This document shows, one piece after another, positions 1 to 9,234 of a DNA stretch of 64,000 bases. This DNA is from Rhizobium sp. NXC14 (lineage in GTDB: Bacteria > Pseudomonadota > Alphaproteobacteria > Rhizobiales > Rhizobiaceae). The position numbers and the translations under genes were made by a program. The stretch lies in assembly GCF_002117485.1 (NCBI RefSeq), contig NZ_CP021030.1, positions 1,429,001-1,493,000 on the forward strand. The letters are read 5' to 3'. Position 1 is the first letter of the stretch. The number at the start of each line of letters is the position of its first letter. A model generated the notes under the pieces. It ran no database searches. It was not told the DNA's origin and worked only from the letters and a program-made list of their open reading frames with translations.

Positions 1-608
1 TGTTCTACAGCTGGTGGGACGATGGTCTCTCGGGTGAAACCGACGACATCGGCTCGATCGTAACGCTGCACAACTCCATCCGCTATCAGTACGAAAGCGG
101 CGACTTCTACGCTGGTCTCAGCGTCGACGAACTGGAAGACGGCTTCTACAAGTCTGGCGAAGGCCCGAACAACGTAGGCGTTGCCTTCGGTCTCGGCGGC
201 AAGGCTGGCGCCTTTAGCTACCAGCTCACCGGCGGTTGGGACTTCGACAACGAAGACGGCGCTATCCGTGCAATGGGTACGGTTGACATCGGCCCCGGCA
301 CGCTCGGCCTCGCAGCCGTGTACTCTTCCGGCCCGAACTCCTACTACTCCGCAGCTGAATGGGCTGTCGCTGCCGAATACGCTATCAAGGCAACCGACAA
401 GCTCAAGATCACTCCTGGCGTCCAGTACTACGGCGACTACTACGTTGCTGGCGACGACTTCAGCGACGGCGATGCCTGGAAGGTCGGTCTGACGGTTGAT
501 TACCAGATCGTTGACAACTTCTACGCCAAGGCTTCGGTTCAGTACCTCGATCCGGAAGACGCTGACGACTCCACGACGGGCTACTTCCGCCTGCAGCGTT
601 CGTTCTAA
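1..608 (+). CDS. Porin, RopA-like (3' part only)
   Basis: The reading frame is open from the left edge (first full codon at base 3) to a TAA stop, about 201 codons, so the N-terminus lies outside the window. The translation alternates short aromatic/glycine-rich strands with acidic loops (FYSWWDDG, GDFYAGLSVD, GVQYYGDYYVAGDDF) and ends in GYFRLQRSF. A terminal Phe is the usual beta-signal of outer-membrane barrels. This matches the alphaproteobacterial porin_2 family, to which rhizobial RopA belongs. It would form trimeric outer-membrane pores for small hydrophilic solutes. A strong terminator follows directly, so it is probably the last gene of its transcript. The family is clear; which of the usual rhizobial paralogues it is cannot be told from the fragment. 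Confidence 0.88.
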   Translation, partial: FYSWWDDGLSGETDDIGSIVTLHNSIRYQYESGDFYAGLSVDELEDGFYKSGEGPNNVGVAFGLGGKAGAFSYQLTGGWDFDNEDGAIRAMGTVDIGPGTLGLAAVYSSGPNSYYSAAEWAVAAEYAIKATDKLKITPGVQYYGDYYVAGDDFSDGDAWKVGLTVDYQIVDNFYAKASVQYLDPEDADDSTTGYFRLQRSF

Positions 609-633
609 TCTGGTCTGATTTCGGTCGATCAGG

Positions 634-661
634 AAAGCCCGGCTCTCGAGCCGGGCTTTTT
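634..661 (+). terminator. Intrinsic terminator of the porin gene
   Basis: A GC-rich perfect inverted repeat (AAAGCCCGGCTC with GAGCCGGGCTTT, separated by TC) ends in a run of T. It starts 25 bases after the porin stop codon. It can also insulate the convergent gmd gene. Confidence 0.9.
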
Positions 662-762
662 GCGTTTGCGCAGGGTAGTGTTTGAATCTCTCAGCTGTCG
701 GAAGCGAGACGATCGCACGATCGCGGAGCCCGCCACGCCGCGGTGGCTGGCGACAGATCGCC

Positions 763-1854
763 TCAGGCATAGGCAAAGGCCCTGGTTACACTCACTGCCG
801 GGACATTTCGTGCCATGACTTTCAGATCCTCGCGGACCATCTCCGTAACCAGCTGATCAAGGCTGGTCTCGTGTTTCCAGCCAAGCTTCGTATGCGCCTT
901 CGTCGGATCACCGATCAGAAGGTCAACTTCAGTCGGGCGGAAATAAGCCGGATCGATCTCCACCACGCACCGACCGGATGTCTTGTCATACCCCTTTTCC
1001 TCGACCCCGTTGCCACGCCAATCAATCGGCATGCCCACTTTGGCAAAGGCTTTGTCGACAAAGGCGCGAACCGAATGCGTTTCGCCGGTTGCCAGGACAT
1101 AGTCCTCCGGTTCGTCCTGCTGCAGCATCAGCCACATCCCACGGACATATTCTCGCGCATGTCCCCAGTCGCGCTGTGCATCCAAATTGCCGAGATAGAG
1201 CCTCTCCTGCAGTCCAAGATGGATCGCAGCCGCCGCCCGGGTGATTTTACGGGTCACGAAGGTCTCGCCGCGGATCGGGCTTTCATGATTGAACAAGATG
1301 CCGTTCGAGGCGTGTATGCCATATGCCTCGCGATAATTGACCACGATCCAATAGGCGTAGAGCTTGGCCGCTGCGTAGGGTGATCGAGGGTAGAACGGCG
1401 TCGTTTCACTTTGCGGGACTTCCTGAACTTTGCCGTAGAGCTCCGAGGTGGACGCTTGATAGAAGCGCGTCTTCCTGGTCAGTCCCAGGAGGCGAATTGC
1501 TTCAAGCAGCCGAAGGGTGCCGGTTCCATCCGCGTTGGCCGTATATTCCGGCGTCTCGAAAGAGACTTGAACGTGGCTCTGTGCTGCGAGATTATAGATC
1601 TCGTCCGGCTGCGTTTCCTGAACGACACGGATGAGATTCGTTGAATCGGTCATGTCCCCGAAATGCAAGATGAACCGGGGATTCTCGACATGCGGATCCT
1701 CGTATAGATGCTCGATGCGGCTGGTGTTGAAGGACGATGAGCGTCGCTTGAGGCCGTGAACAATATAGCCCTTCTCCAAGAGAAACTCGGCCAGATATGC
1801 ACCGTCCTGACCTGTTATACCCGTAATCAGCGCAACCCTGTTTTTATTCTTCAC
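763..1854 (-). CDS. gmd: GDP-mannose 4,6-dehydratase
   Basis: This enzyme converts GDP-D-mannose to GDP-4-keto-6-deoxy-D-mannose, the precursor of GDP-fucose, GDP-rhamnose and related deoxysugars. The 363-residue protein is a full-length extended short-chain dehydrogenase: the NAD(P) motif GITGQDG is at residues 12-18, STSELYG at 135-141 and the catalytic YAAAK at 160-164. The family segments [13 protein letters not shown] and [13 protein letters not shown] are also present. It is the most distal gene on the minus strand of the polysaccharide locus, about 50 bases beyond the copolymerase gene. No GDP-fucose synthase (Fcl) or RMD reductase lies in this window, so the final sugar must depend on a gene elsewhere. 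The short-chain family member is identified with high confidence. Confidence 0.96.
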   Translation of the reverse strand: MKNKNRVALITGITGQDGAYLAEFLLEKGYIVHGLKRRSSSFNTSRIEHLYEDPHVENPRFILHFGDMTDSTNLIRVVQETQPDEIYNLAAQSHVQVSFETPEYTANADGTGTLRLLEAIRLLGLTRKTRFYQASTSELYGKVQEVPQSETTPFYPRSPYAAAKLYAYWIVVNYREAYGIHASNGILFNHESPIRGETFVTRKITRAAAAIHLGLQERLYLGNLDAQRDWGHAREYVRGMWLMLQQDEPEDYVLATGETHSVRAFVDKAFAKVGMPIDWRGNGVEEKGYDKTSGRCVVEIDPAYFRPTEVDLLIGDPTKAHTKLGWKHETSLDQLVTEMVREDLKVMARNVPAVSVTRAFAYA

Positions 1855-1906
1855 TACGGTCTCCGTAATTTGTTTCGGCGGAATCAGATGTGAATGCTGT
1901 CTCGGC

Positions 1907-4114
1907 TCAGGTGAATTCGTGGTATTTCCTCAATGATTTCACAAACAATTCCGAATCGCTGAAGTTGTACATGGCGTGTTGTTTCGGATTGACGTTGTTT
2001 ATGGCAACGCAAAGCTCCGCGTTGCGTGCGGTCCTCAGCTGATGTAAGCAAAATTCGACGGCGCGACGGCTCGTCTTACCCCATTTAACCACCACGAGCG
2101 TTCGTTCTGCTAAGGCCGTCAGATGCATCGTATCAGCCGAGGCGAGCACGGGTGCGCTGTCGAAGATGACGACTTGGCCCAGCGAGGCGGCCATCGAGAC
2201 GATGTCAGCCGCATCCGTCATACGGGCGCGCCGATGGAGAGTAGCATTGCCGGCGGGAATGAAGTCGATGCCGCTCGGATGGTGATCGATGATGTCCCGG
2301 ATTCCAGCCTGTCCACACAGGAATTCGTTCAATCCCTGCTGTAGCTCTGACTTGAAAAACGAGTCGAGATTTCCGTGTCTGAGGTCGCCATCAACAAGCA
2401 GCACCGGAATTCCGTTGGCGGCGAGATCGATTGCCAGTGATCTGGCGACAAGCGACTTGCCCTCTCCGCTGTGAGCCGACGTCACGACAATACTGTTAGG
2501 CAGCTTTCCACCGTTGGACTGCTTAAGCGAAGTTATGACAGAGCGAATTGCTTCGTCAAACATCCCGTCTTGAATGTACCCAAAGAGCATAGATGGATCC
2601 CCCCGGTCCTTCCGTTTCAGGCGCGGGATGAATCCGGCCGGCGCAATGCGAGGCATTCCGGCCATCTGATCGAAGCTGCGGACCGAGTTATCCAGCATCT
2701 CGACCACGAAAGCGGCTGTTACCGCGATCGATATCGAAGCCAGGAGGGCGCCGACCAGGTAGAAAAGTCGTCCGCGCCCCTGCGGTGCCAGCGGCACTGC
2801 TGCCGGTGACAGAACTTCCAATTCCGCTCCCGGCAGCATGGCTTGCGCAGCCAGGCCACGGCGCTGCTCCTCGAGCTTATCAAGCGCGGTCTGCTCCTTG
2901 TCAGACATGCGTTGGAGTCGCGCCAGCTCCGTTTGCGCCAGGGCAGAGCGAGCGCGTTTCTCATGAGCTACCGCCAAGGCCGACCGAACCGCGTCATCCT
3001 CATGATCGAGCGCCGCAAGCTTGGAGCGGATGGATTGAAGATATCGATCGACCGCAAGGCTGAGATCGGTGCGGGATTTAAGAATCTTCGCTCGCATATC
3101 GACCACGACTTCGGCGCTGTCGCCATATATCTCGAGAAGGCGTTCGAGATCTTGCTCCTGTGAACGAAGCTCCCGTTGCGCCGCGCCAATGCTGTCGGGA
3201 ATAACCATATTCTGCAGGGCAAGCGAGAGGTCGTCAGCCGCTTCCAGTGCAGATATCGTTGCTCTCGCTTCAGTGCGGCTTTGTTCGATTTTTGTCTGCC
3301 GCTCGCCCAGCTCCATTATTGACTTGATCTGTTCAACCTGATCGTCGTCATTTGAGACGACGTCCATCGTTTTCTGATACGCGTCGACGGCATCGCGTGC
3401 TGCCGCAGCGCGGTCCTTCTGTTCGGCGATGCGCTGGAGAACCCATTCTTCTGCCGCATCTAGGCGCCCCCGCAGACCGTCCTTCCGCTCTTCGAGATAG
3501 ATGCTGATGAGCCGGTTCGGGACCGAGGCTGCCAGTTGAGGATCGCTCGCATCGAAGCCGATCTGAATAACGTCGCTCTGGCCATCACGCCATACGCGCA
3601 GTGCCTTGTAATACTTCGGGATGATTGGCTCGATGCTGTTTCGCACCGGCGAGAGTGGTTTTTCTCTGTCGACCAGACCGCGCAACATTGCTCGGATGCT
3701 GTCGATAAGCGAGCTCTCTTGCAGCGCTGGATTGAACTCCGGCCACTGATCGAGCCGCAGGTCGCGGATTACCCGCTCTGCAATGCTTCTGGAAAGAAGC
3801 CGTTCGGTCTCCGAAGCGGCGTCCAGCGGATCGTTGCGGCCGGAATCCTCAGGGCCGAGTTTTGTCGCCAGAGGCGTGTGGATTATCAGCCGGGACTCGG
3901 CATGAAAACTCGGCTTCAATCCCGAAACCATCATTGCGGCGATCGCCATAAACAGCGTGACGATAGCCGCGATCATCACCATCCTTCGCCGGATAAGACG
4001 CAGGCCCGATGTGAGGTCAAAATCGTCCGACCTCGTTTCTACCTGAAACCGGGGATCGTAGCGCATCGAGGAGAGCGAGGTGTTGCGGTCTGGCGGGATA
4101 GTTGAAATGGTCAT
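1907..4114 (-). CDS. Wzc/ExoP-like polysaccharide copolymerase with BY-kinase-type ATPase domain
   Basis: This inner-membrane protein would control chain length and export of the polysaccharide together with the Wza-like protein. Its 735 residues show a cytoplasmic N-terminus, a transmembrane helix near 44-65, a long periplasmic region with coiled coil (about 210-430), a proline-rich segment with a second helix near 450-472, and a C-terminal ATPase. The ATPase has Walker [11 protein letters not shown] (about 546-555), Walker A' VLLVDGDLR (about 571) and Walker B VVIFDSAP (about 648). Bacterial tyrosine kinases usually end in a cluster of tyrosines. Here the tail offers only Y716 and Y731, so phosphorylation control may be reduced. 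The gene overlaps the upstream glycosyltransferase by 4 bases (ATGA), indicating one operon. S. meliloti ExoP is the closest named relative I can suggest. Confidence 0.9.
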   Translation of the reverse strand: MTISTIPPDRNTSLSSMRYDPRFQVETRSDDFDLTSGLRLIRRRMVMIAAIVTLFMAIAAMMVSGLKPSFHAESRLIIHTPLATKLGPEDSGRNDPLDAASETERLLSRSIAERVIRDLRLDQWPEFNPALQESSLIDSIRAMLRGLVDREKPLSPVRNSIEPIIPKYYKALRVWRDGQSDVIQIGFDASDPQLAASVPNRLISIYLEERKDGLRGRLDAAEEWVLQRIAEQKDRAAAARDAVDAYQKTMDVVSNDDDQVEQIKSIMELGERQTKIEQSRTEARATISALEAADDLSLALQNMVIPDSIGAAQRELRSQEQDLERLLEIYGDSAEVVVDMRAKILKSRTDLSLAVDRYLQSIRSKLAALDHEDDAVRSALAVAHEKRARSALAQTELARLQRMSDKEQTALDKLEEQRRGLAAQAMLPGAELEVLSPAAVPLAPQGRGRLFYLVGALLASISIAVTAAFVVEMLDNSVRSFDQMAGMPRIAPAGFIPRLKRKDRGDPSMLFGYIQDGMFDEAIRSVITSLKQSNGGKLPNSIVVTSAHSGEGKSLVARSLAIDLAANGIPVLLVDGDLRHGNLDSFFKSELQQGLNEFLCGQAGIRDIIDHHPSGIDFIPAGNATLHRRARMTDAADIVSMAASLGQVVIFDSAPVLASADTMHLTALAERTLVVVKWGKTSRRAVEFCLHQLRTARNAELCVAINNVNPKQHAMYNFSDSELFVKSLRKYHEFT

Positions 4115-5256
4115 CGTTCACCAACCGACGTTTGAGGTTGCGCGGAGACGGCGTCGTAGAGTTTTTCCAGCGATCGCATGTAGGCCTTCATACTGAACTG
4201 ATTGAGATAATGAGCTCGGGCCTTGGCCGAGAGGCGGTTGCGGATTTCCGGATCGCTGACGAGTTTGGCCAGCGCCGCAGCCAGGGCATCCTTGTCTCCG
4301 ACAGGCACGAAGACACCCGTTTCACCGTCGGAGATGACCTCGCCATGCGCGCCGACGCGTGTAGTAACGACCGAAAGCCCGTGGGCGAGCCCTTCGACCA
4401 CAGCCATTGCCAAGCCTTCGGCATGCGAAGGTAGGACCAGGATATCTGCTCGGGCACACAAGGCTTGCGCCTCGTCGGCGCCGAGCCAGCCCGGCATTTT
4501 CACCAGATCTGAAAGGCCCAGGGCTGCGGCTTGGCGTCGGTAGTCTTCCACAGGTCCGTCGCCTGCCAGTACGGCCCGCCACTGGAGCGCCTTCATAGTC
4601 GGATGACTTAAGGCAAGCAGAAGCTCCCCAACACCCTTGCGTTCGCTCAGTCGGCCGAGAAAGACGATCAAGGGCATCTTGCCGACGTGAACACTGCGCG
4701 CCCCGGGGTCGGGAACACAATTGCGGATGACGGCCACGCGGCGCTCGTCCACGCCCAGAAGCGTCGTTAGCGTCATACGGTCGCGCTGCCCCAGCGCTAC
4801 GACCTGGTCGGCATGTTGGAACATCCGGCGTATGAGCATTTGTTGCCGTGGCGAGCGTGCGGCAAAGTCACTCGCATAATCGTAATCGTGCAGGTGTAAT
4901 ATGTGAGAGCACCCGAGGAAACGGGCAGCCTCGGTAAGGATCAGTTTTCTTGCGGTGCTGCCGCGACCGGCGATATGGATATGGTGAATGCGTGCCGGAG
5001 CAATTATCCGATCCTTGGCCATCATCAAGATGGCGCCGAGCAGGCGCATCGGCGAGGTAACCAGGGACCAGCGAGGCCCTCTGGTGTCGGTGACGACGTG
5101 CTTTTCGCCTGCCTCCTTCGCCGTGCTTGATATATAGCCGACCAGCCTGCCAATTCCGCCGCCGTTCTCGCAACCACCCGGGACATAGTGGCGCACGGTT
5201 GCTGCGGCATTCCGCACCGCTGTCCGATTCCCCTCCGTGAGCGTCGTCATTCGCAT
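4111..5256 (-). CDS. GT4 family glycosyltransferase
   Basis: A 381-residue GT-B fold retaining glycosyltransferase that would add a sugar from a nucleotide donor to the lipid-linked repeat unit on the cytoplasmic side. The N-terminal half has HYVPGGCENGGGIGRL, a typical acceptor-side glycine-rich loop. The C-terminal half has VFLGRLSERKGV (about 198-209), LAGDGPVEDY (about 230-239) and the EX7E motif EGLAMAVVE (E280 and E288). It overlaps the next upstream glycosyltransferase by 10 bases and the downstream copolymerase by 4, so the genes are translationally coupled. Sugar and linkage cannot be predicted from sequence alone. Confidence 0.9.
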   Translation of the reverse strand: MRMTTLTEGNRTAVRNAAATVRHYVPGGCENGGGIGRLVGYISSTAKEAGEKHVVTDTRGPRWSLVTSPMRLLGAILMMAKDRIIAPARIHHIHIAGRGSTARKLILTEAARFLGCSHILHLHDYDYASDFAARSPRQQMLIRRMFQHADQVVALGQRDRMTLTTLLGVDERRVAVIRNCVPDPGARSVHVGKMPLIVFLGRLSERKGVGELLLALSHPTMKALQWRAVLAGDGPVEDYRRQAAALGLSDLVKMPGWLGADEAQALCARADILVLPSHAEGLAMAVVEGLAHGLSVVTTRVGAHGEVISDGETGVFVPVGDKDALAAALAKLVSDPEIRNRLSAKARAHYLNQFSMKAYMRSLEKLYDAVSAQPQTSVGER

Positions 5257-6350
5257 GCTCCGACCACCTCACGATAAACGGCCGCAGCCTGCGCCCCAAC
5301 CTGTTCAGGCGAATTCGGACCTCTGGCCCAGGCGAGCGCGCTGGTTCCGAAGCTGCTTCTCAGTTCGTTGTTATCAGCCAGTGTTCGGATGGCGCTGGCG
5401 AGCTGTTCGACGTCCCCTGGCCGAACCACCATTCCCAGTCCGTTCGGCAGAACGGTGGCGCGCAATTCGCCGACATCGGTCACGATGACCGGTTTGCCAA
5501 ATGCCGCGGCAAGGTTGAGTACACCGCTCTGCGAGGCTTCCGTGTAGGGAAGAACAACGATATCGGCATCCAGAAAAAGCTGGGCGACCTCCATATCCTC
5601 GATAAAGTGGTTGCGAATATCATAGCGGCCGGCTTCGCCCATAAGAGGCTGGAAGATCCAGGGATCATCGCCGCGGCCGGCGACCGTGATCCGCAGATTG
5701 GGGAGCTGGTCCTTCAGCATCGCCTCGGCACGGATCAGATGCTCCAATCCCTTGTAAGCAAAAATCCGCCCGAAAAGCAGGACGCGCAAGGTTCCATCTG
5801 CGTGGCGCCGTATCATCTTGTGCTGCCGAGCAAGTTCCGCGTAGCGATGAATGGCCGGATGCGACAGGACATGGACGCACTCGGGCGATTTTGAATATCG
5901 CTCGAGAACCATTCGTTTCAGCCCCTCGCCATGGACGACGACATGGCTCGATTGCCGCACGATCAATCGCGGAGCCCAGGCCGGCAGCGTTCGGGTGTCG
6001 GAATCGCCGGGATGCACGTCAACATCATGGACGGTCGTCACGAGCGGGATCGGCCGCCAGAATGGCGCAGCAAAGTTCAGCCAGAGCGTGGAATTGCTCA
6101 GAAGGTGAATGACATTCGGCCGCTCGTGCCGGATGAGACGCGTGAGTTGGTGTAGGAACCAGGGATTGGAGAGCGACCGGTGCCGTGGCCAGTCCAAGAG
6201 GTGCAGATCGACCGCCGGGTCGAAAGAGGAGACAAGGTTGGCGTAGCGCCGACGCGGGACTGCGAGCACGACCTGCAGGTGTTGCGCAACACCACTTGCG
6301 AACGAGATGGTGTAGTCTTCGAGTTCGGAAACCAGCATCAGCGCCTTCAT
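5247..6350 (-). CDS. GT4-like glycosyltransferase with altered EX7E motif
   Basis: A 367-residue GT-B glycosyltransferase: LLFGRIFAYKGLEHLI (about 191-206), ITVAGRGDDPW (about 221-231), and VVLPYTEASQSGVLNLAAAFGKP (about 265-287). In this last segment the first Glu of the usual EX7E pair (E271) is kept, but the second is replaced in the N279-L280 region, as in some GT4 subgroups. The start overlaps the end of the upstream GT2 gene by 4 bases and its own end overlaps the next GT4 gene by 10. It should act on the lipid-linked oligosaccharide in the same operon. Confidence 0.88.
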   Translation of the reverse strand: MKALMLVSELEDYTISFASGVAQHLQVVLAVPRRRYANLVSSFDPAVDLHLLDWPRHRSLSNPWFLHQLTRLIRHERPNVIHLLSNSTLWLNFAAPFWRPIPLVTTVHDVDVHPGDSDTRTLPAWAPRLIVRQSSHVVVHGEGLKRMVLERYSKSPECVHVLSHPAIHRYAELARQHKMIRRHADGTLRVLLFGRIFAYKGLEHLIRAEAMLKDQLPNLRITVAGRGDDPWIFQPLMGEAGRYDIRNHFIEDMEVAQLFLDADIVVLPYTEASQSGVLNLAAAFGKPVIVTDVGELRATVLPNGLGMVVRPGDVEQLASAIRTLADNNELRSSFGTSALAWARGPNSPEQVGAQAAAVYREVVGACE

Positions 6351-7297
6351 CGTGCCGACTCCGACAAGCTAACGGCCTGACCGCGTCGAGGAAGGTCGCG
6401 GGCTGTCCGCAATGCCTCACGCATACGCCTCAGCAAGTTTGGTTCTCCGGCGAAAAAAAGTCCTTCCACGCCAAGTCTGAACCGGGTGCGTGCATCTGCC
6501 CCCTCCAGCCTGGCTGAGGCGACCCGATACGGAAAGTGATCAGTCAGACGCAGCCTTCCGGCTAAACCATGCGCGGAAAGAAACTGGTTGGTCGCGTCAA
6601 CGACAGTCCGCCAATGGGCCATCCGCTTTCGCAGCATGGCGGCGTCATCGACTGGCCGATACCAGTTATTGTTGTGAATCCGGTAGAATCCGAGTGAATC
6701 CGGCAGGGCGACAACATCCCCCAGAAATGGGTAGGTGCCCGTGAGCCAGGCATCGGCGGAAATGCGGAACTGCTCGGGAATATCTCCTGCCGCATTCCAG
6801 GCGCTACGTCTTACTGCGATGGCTGATGTCATTGGGAAGGGCCACCAGCCAGCCGATCTCGCCAGCCGTGGCGATAAATCTCCCGAACACAGGGTCCGGG
6901 GGATTGGCTTGAAGGCTGTTGAGCCATCGGTCTGCGTTGGCTGAAGTCGGTGATAAACAAGCGATGCATGAGGATTCGACTGGAAAGCAGCGGCTGTTGC
7001 CGACAGCTTGCCCGGCGCCCACCAGTCATCGGCATCGAGAAAACAGAGGATGTCGCCACTGCTTGCCTTCACAGCGGCATTAATGGCGGCGGCCTGTCCC
7101 TGGTTCTCCTGGAAGAGCACCTTCACCTGCTTTTCATAACCTTCGAGAACCGAGCGCGACTGATCGCTCGAGCCGTCATCGACGACGATGATCTCGGCAT
7201 CAGACGCTCTTTGGCGCAAGGCGCTGTCGATCGACCGGGAAAGAAAGCAACCATAGTTGTAGTTGTTGATGAGGACGCTGATCGTCGGTCGCTCCAT
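6347..7297 (-). CDS. GT2 family glycosyltransferase
   Basis: A GT-A inverting glycosyltransferase of about 316 residues. It opens with TISVLINNYNYGCFL, followed by EIIVVDDGSSDQS and the metal-binding DXD region CFLDADDWW. I chose the ATG at 7297 rather than an upstream GTG/ATG because a strong Shine-Dalgarno sequence (GAGAGGGGG) lies directly before it and the residues upstream are not family-like. It is the first gene of the minus-strand operon that continues through two GT4 enzymes, the copolymerase and, slightly separated, gmd. Its promoter must lie in the 617-base divergent region upstream. Confidence 0.9.
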   Translation of the reverse strand: MERPTISVLINNYNYGCFLSRSIDSALRQRASDAEIIVVDDGSSDQSRSVLEGYEKQVKVLFQENQGQAAAINAAVKASSGDILCFLDADDWWAPGKLSATAAAFQSNPHASLVYHRLQPTQTDGSTAFKPIPRTLCSGDLSPRLARSAGWWPFPMTSAIAVRRSAWNAAGDIPEQFRISADAWLTGTYPFLGDVVALPDSLGFYRIHNNNWYRPVDDAAMLRKRMAHWRTVVDATNQFLSAHGLAGRLRLTDHFPYRVASARLEGADARTRFRLGVEGLFFAGEPNLLRRMREALRTARDLPRRGQAVSLSESAR

Positions 7298-7914
7298 GAC
7301 ACCCCCTCTCAAGTGCGTTGCTGCGCGACACATCGGTACGCCGGAGTTGCGAACGCTCGTTCGTTCGGCAACGCGAATTGATGGAAAGAAATGAGAGGCG
7401 GACAGGGATCATTCTGCGCGATCAGGCTTCCGCCCTGAGCTCGTAGGATCACCACCGCAACGCGTGACGCTTCCGTTATAGTGCATACGAAACTAGGACC
7501 ATGACGCAGAACCATAAGAATCCCAACCCTTCCAAGCGTCACCTGCCAAAGCCAGCTGCGCCAGAATTATTGCCTCGCTTCACCACCAACTGCGGCTCAG
7601 CGCGATCTTCGCGGTATGTTTTCATAGCCAAGCTACCGGCGATTGCTCACGGGTGACATCTGCTCTTATGGGCAATGCCGTTGGTCCAAGCACCAACTTT
7701 TGGGGGAGGGGTAGACCGTGAGCTTTAACCCAACCAACGTCCTTGGACGGTGGGTATGCGCGTTAGGCTTAGCTGCGCCTTCGTTTGCGTCAGTTGACTG
7801 GGGAGGTGGCGGGATGTTCGTTGGTAAGCAGCGCAGCTGTGAAAGGGGACCGATGTCTTTCCAAATTGCCGCGATCAACAGCCTCTCATCTGTCCAGGCA
7901 AATCGGGACCGATA
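7298..7914. promoter_or_regulatory. Divergent intergenic region between two polysaccharide operons
   Basis: This 617-base stretch separates divergently transcribed operons, so it must hold at least two promoters. I could not assign clear -35/-10 boxes or a known operator. It contains no convincing full-length gene; one short candidate reading frame at its right end is listed separately. Confidence 0.5.
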
Positions 7915-7915
7915 A
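7718..7915 (+). CDS. Candidate short leader peptide gene before the polymerase gene
   Basis: A 65-codon frame starts with GTG, preceded at a good distance by GGGGGAGGGG, and ends in TAATG so that its stop overlaps the start of the next gene by one base. The polymerase gene itself has only a weak ribosome binding site, so translation of this frame could be coupled to it. The peptide begins MSFNPTNVLGRWVCALGLAA, which looks like a short hydrophobic segment, but resembles no family I know. It may be chance; the evidence is the ribosome binding site and the stop/start overlap only. Confidence 0.22.
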   Translation: MSFNPTNVLGRWVCALGLAAPSFASVDWGGGGMFVGKQRSCERGPMSFQIAAINSLSSVQANRDR

Positions 7916-9234
7916 TGAGAGCCGATACGCTTAGAGCCGCGAATGGGCCGACCGTCAGTTGGCGAGCGATAGAGTGCTGGGGCGCGGGCTTCTGCCTTTT
8001 CCTTCAGACAGGCGCCCTTTTCCCGCTCATGCTGGCGGACGCTGACGGATCCCTTGGCGATCACGCCAGGTCTATATTGCGTCTGCTTTACCTACCCGTA
8101 TACGGCTTTACATTATTGATGCTGGTACGGAATTTTCCGCACTTTCTGACGGCGCTCAAGCGAAATTGGTTTGTCCCCCTGATAGTCGCCATGCCGTTTG
8201 TGTCCGTCTTCTGGTCGGTGGGCCCATCAACGACATTCAGGCGCGCCATCGGCCTGCTCTTTACGGTGCTTCTGGCTTACGTGCTGGCGATACGCTTCAC
8301 ACCACGGCAGTTGCTTCTGCTGGCATTTGCCACCTTCGGAACATGCATCGTCCTCAGCCTGCTGGTCTTGGTGGCGTCGCCGGGTCTCGCTCGCATGCCG
8401 ATGGACGGCGCCGTGCGTGGCATATTCATCCATAAGAACAGTCTCGGTTGGTATGCCGCGATGATGATACTGGTGTCGACGGCCGTTTTAATGGACGGTA
8501 GCCGGGGTTTAAGGCGAACCGCTTTGCTTTTCTTGATCGCGGCTGGGGCCTGTCTCATGGGCTCCGGATCGATGACCGCGATCATTGCGACGGTATCGGC
8601 CTATTGCTTGATCGGGTTTTATTCCCTGTTGCGGCGGATCGGTGGCATCAGCCGCATCGTCCTCATCCTGTTTTTTGTCCAAATGTTCATCGGGCTCCTC
8701 CTTTTGCTTCATGAATTCCTGGTTCCATTCCTGGAGGCGCTTGGCAAGGATGCAACTTTGACGGGCCGAGTGCCCTTGTGGGAACTGGTCGATGGTCAGA
8801 TTGCCGATCATCTGCTGCTCGGCTTCGGCTACCAGGCCTTTTGGACAGAGGCGAACCCAGAGGCCTGGATTATCTGGTCGAAGATCCAATGGATGGCTCC
8901 CCACGCCCATAGCGGATTCCGCGATACACTGCTGAACTTCGGAATAAGCGGAATGATTTTGTTCACTCTGATGCTTCTACAGGCATTGCGCCAAGGGGCG
9001 ATCCTCCAATGCCGGGACCCGCACTATTGCTGGCTCTGGCTGAATGTCTTCACAGTCGTCATTTTGGTGATGAACATGACCGAGACCATCTTCCTGATCC
9101 AGAATGACGCGATTTTCGTTCTGTTTATGTCGGGCATCATCATGTTCTCTCTATACGAGCCCGTTGTTTCAACGAGTCCCGGCCAGAAAATGCGGGCATC
9201 GGCGCGCAGAAAAACGGCGGAGCTGCAGACTTGA
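7915..9234 (+). CDS. Wzy/ExoQ-like polysaccharide polymerase (O-antigen ligase family)
   Basis: A 439-residue polytopic membrane protein with about ten to twelve hydrophobic helices (for example FTLLMLVRNFPHF and LLLLAFATFGTCIVLSLLVL) and a large loop near residues 270-330 containing LTGRVPLWELVD and PHAHSGFRDTLLNFGISG. The loop pattern of R and H-S-G-F residues is typical of the Wzy_C/ExoQ family, which polymerises repeat units at the periplasmic face. Position between glycosyltransferase genes supports this over an O-antigen ligase role. The stop overlaps the TTG start of the beta-helix gene (TTGA). Confidence 0.87.
   Translation: MRADTLRAANGPTVSWRAIECWGAGFCLFLQTGALFPLMLADADGSLGDHARSILRLLYLPVYGFTLLMLVRNFPHFLTALKRNWFVPLIVAMPFVSVFWSVGPSTTFRRAIGLLFTVLLAYVLAIRFTPRQLLLLAFATFGTCIVLSLLVLVASPGLARMPMDGAVRGIFIHKNSLGWYAAMMILVSTAVLMDGSRGLRRTALLFLIAAGACLMGSGSMTAIIATVSAYCLIGFYSLLRRIGGISRIVLILFFVQMFIGLLLLLHEFLVPFLEALGKDATLTGRVPLWELVDGQIADHLLLGFGYQAFWTEANPEAWIIWSKIQWMAPHAHSGFRDTLLNFGISGMILFTLMLLQALRQGAILQCRDPHYCWLWLNVFTVVILVMNMTETIFLIQNDAIFVLFMSGIIMFSLYEPVVSTSPGQKMRASARRKTAELQT

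Noticed and set aside
682..1383. 233-codon plus-strand frame opposite gmd
   Set aside because: Antisense shadow of a full-length, clearly identified gmd gene.
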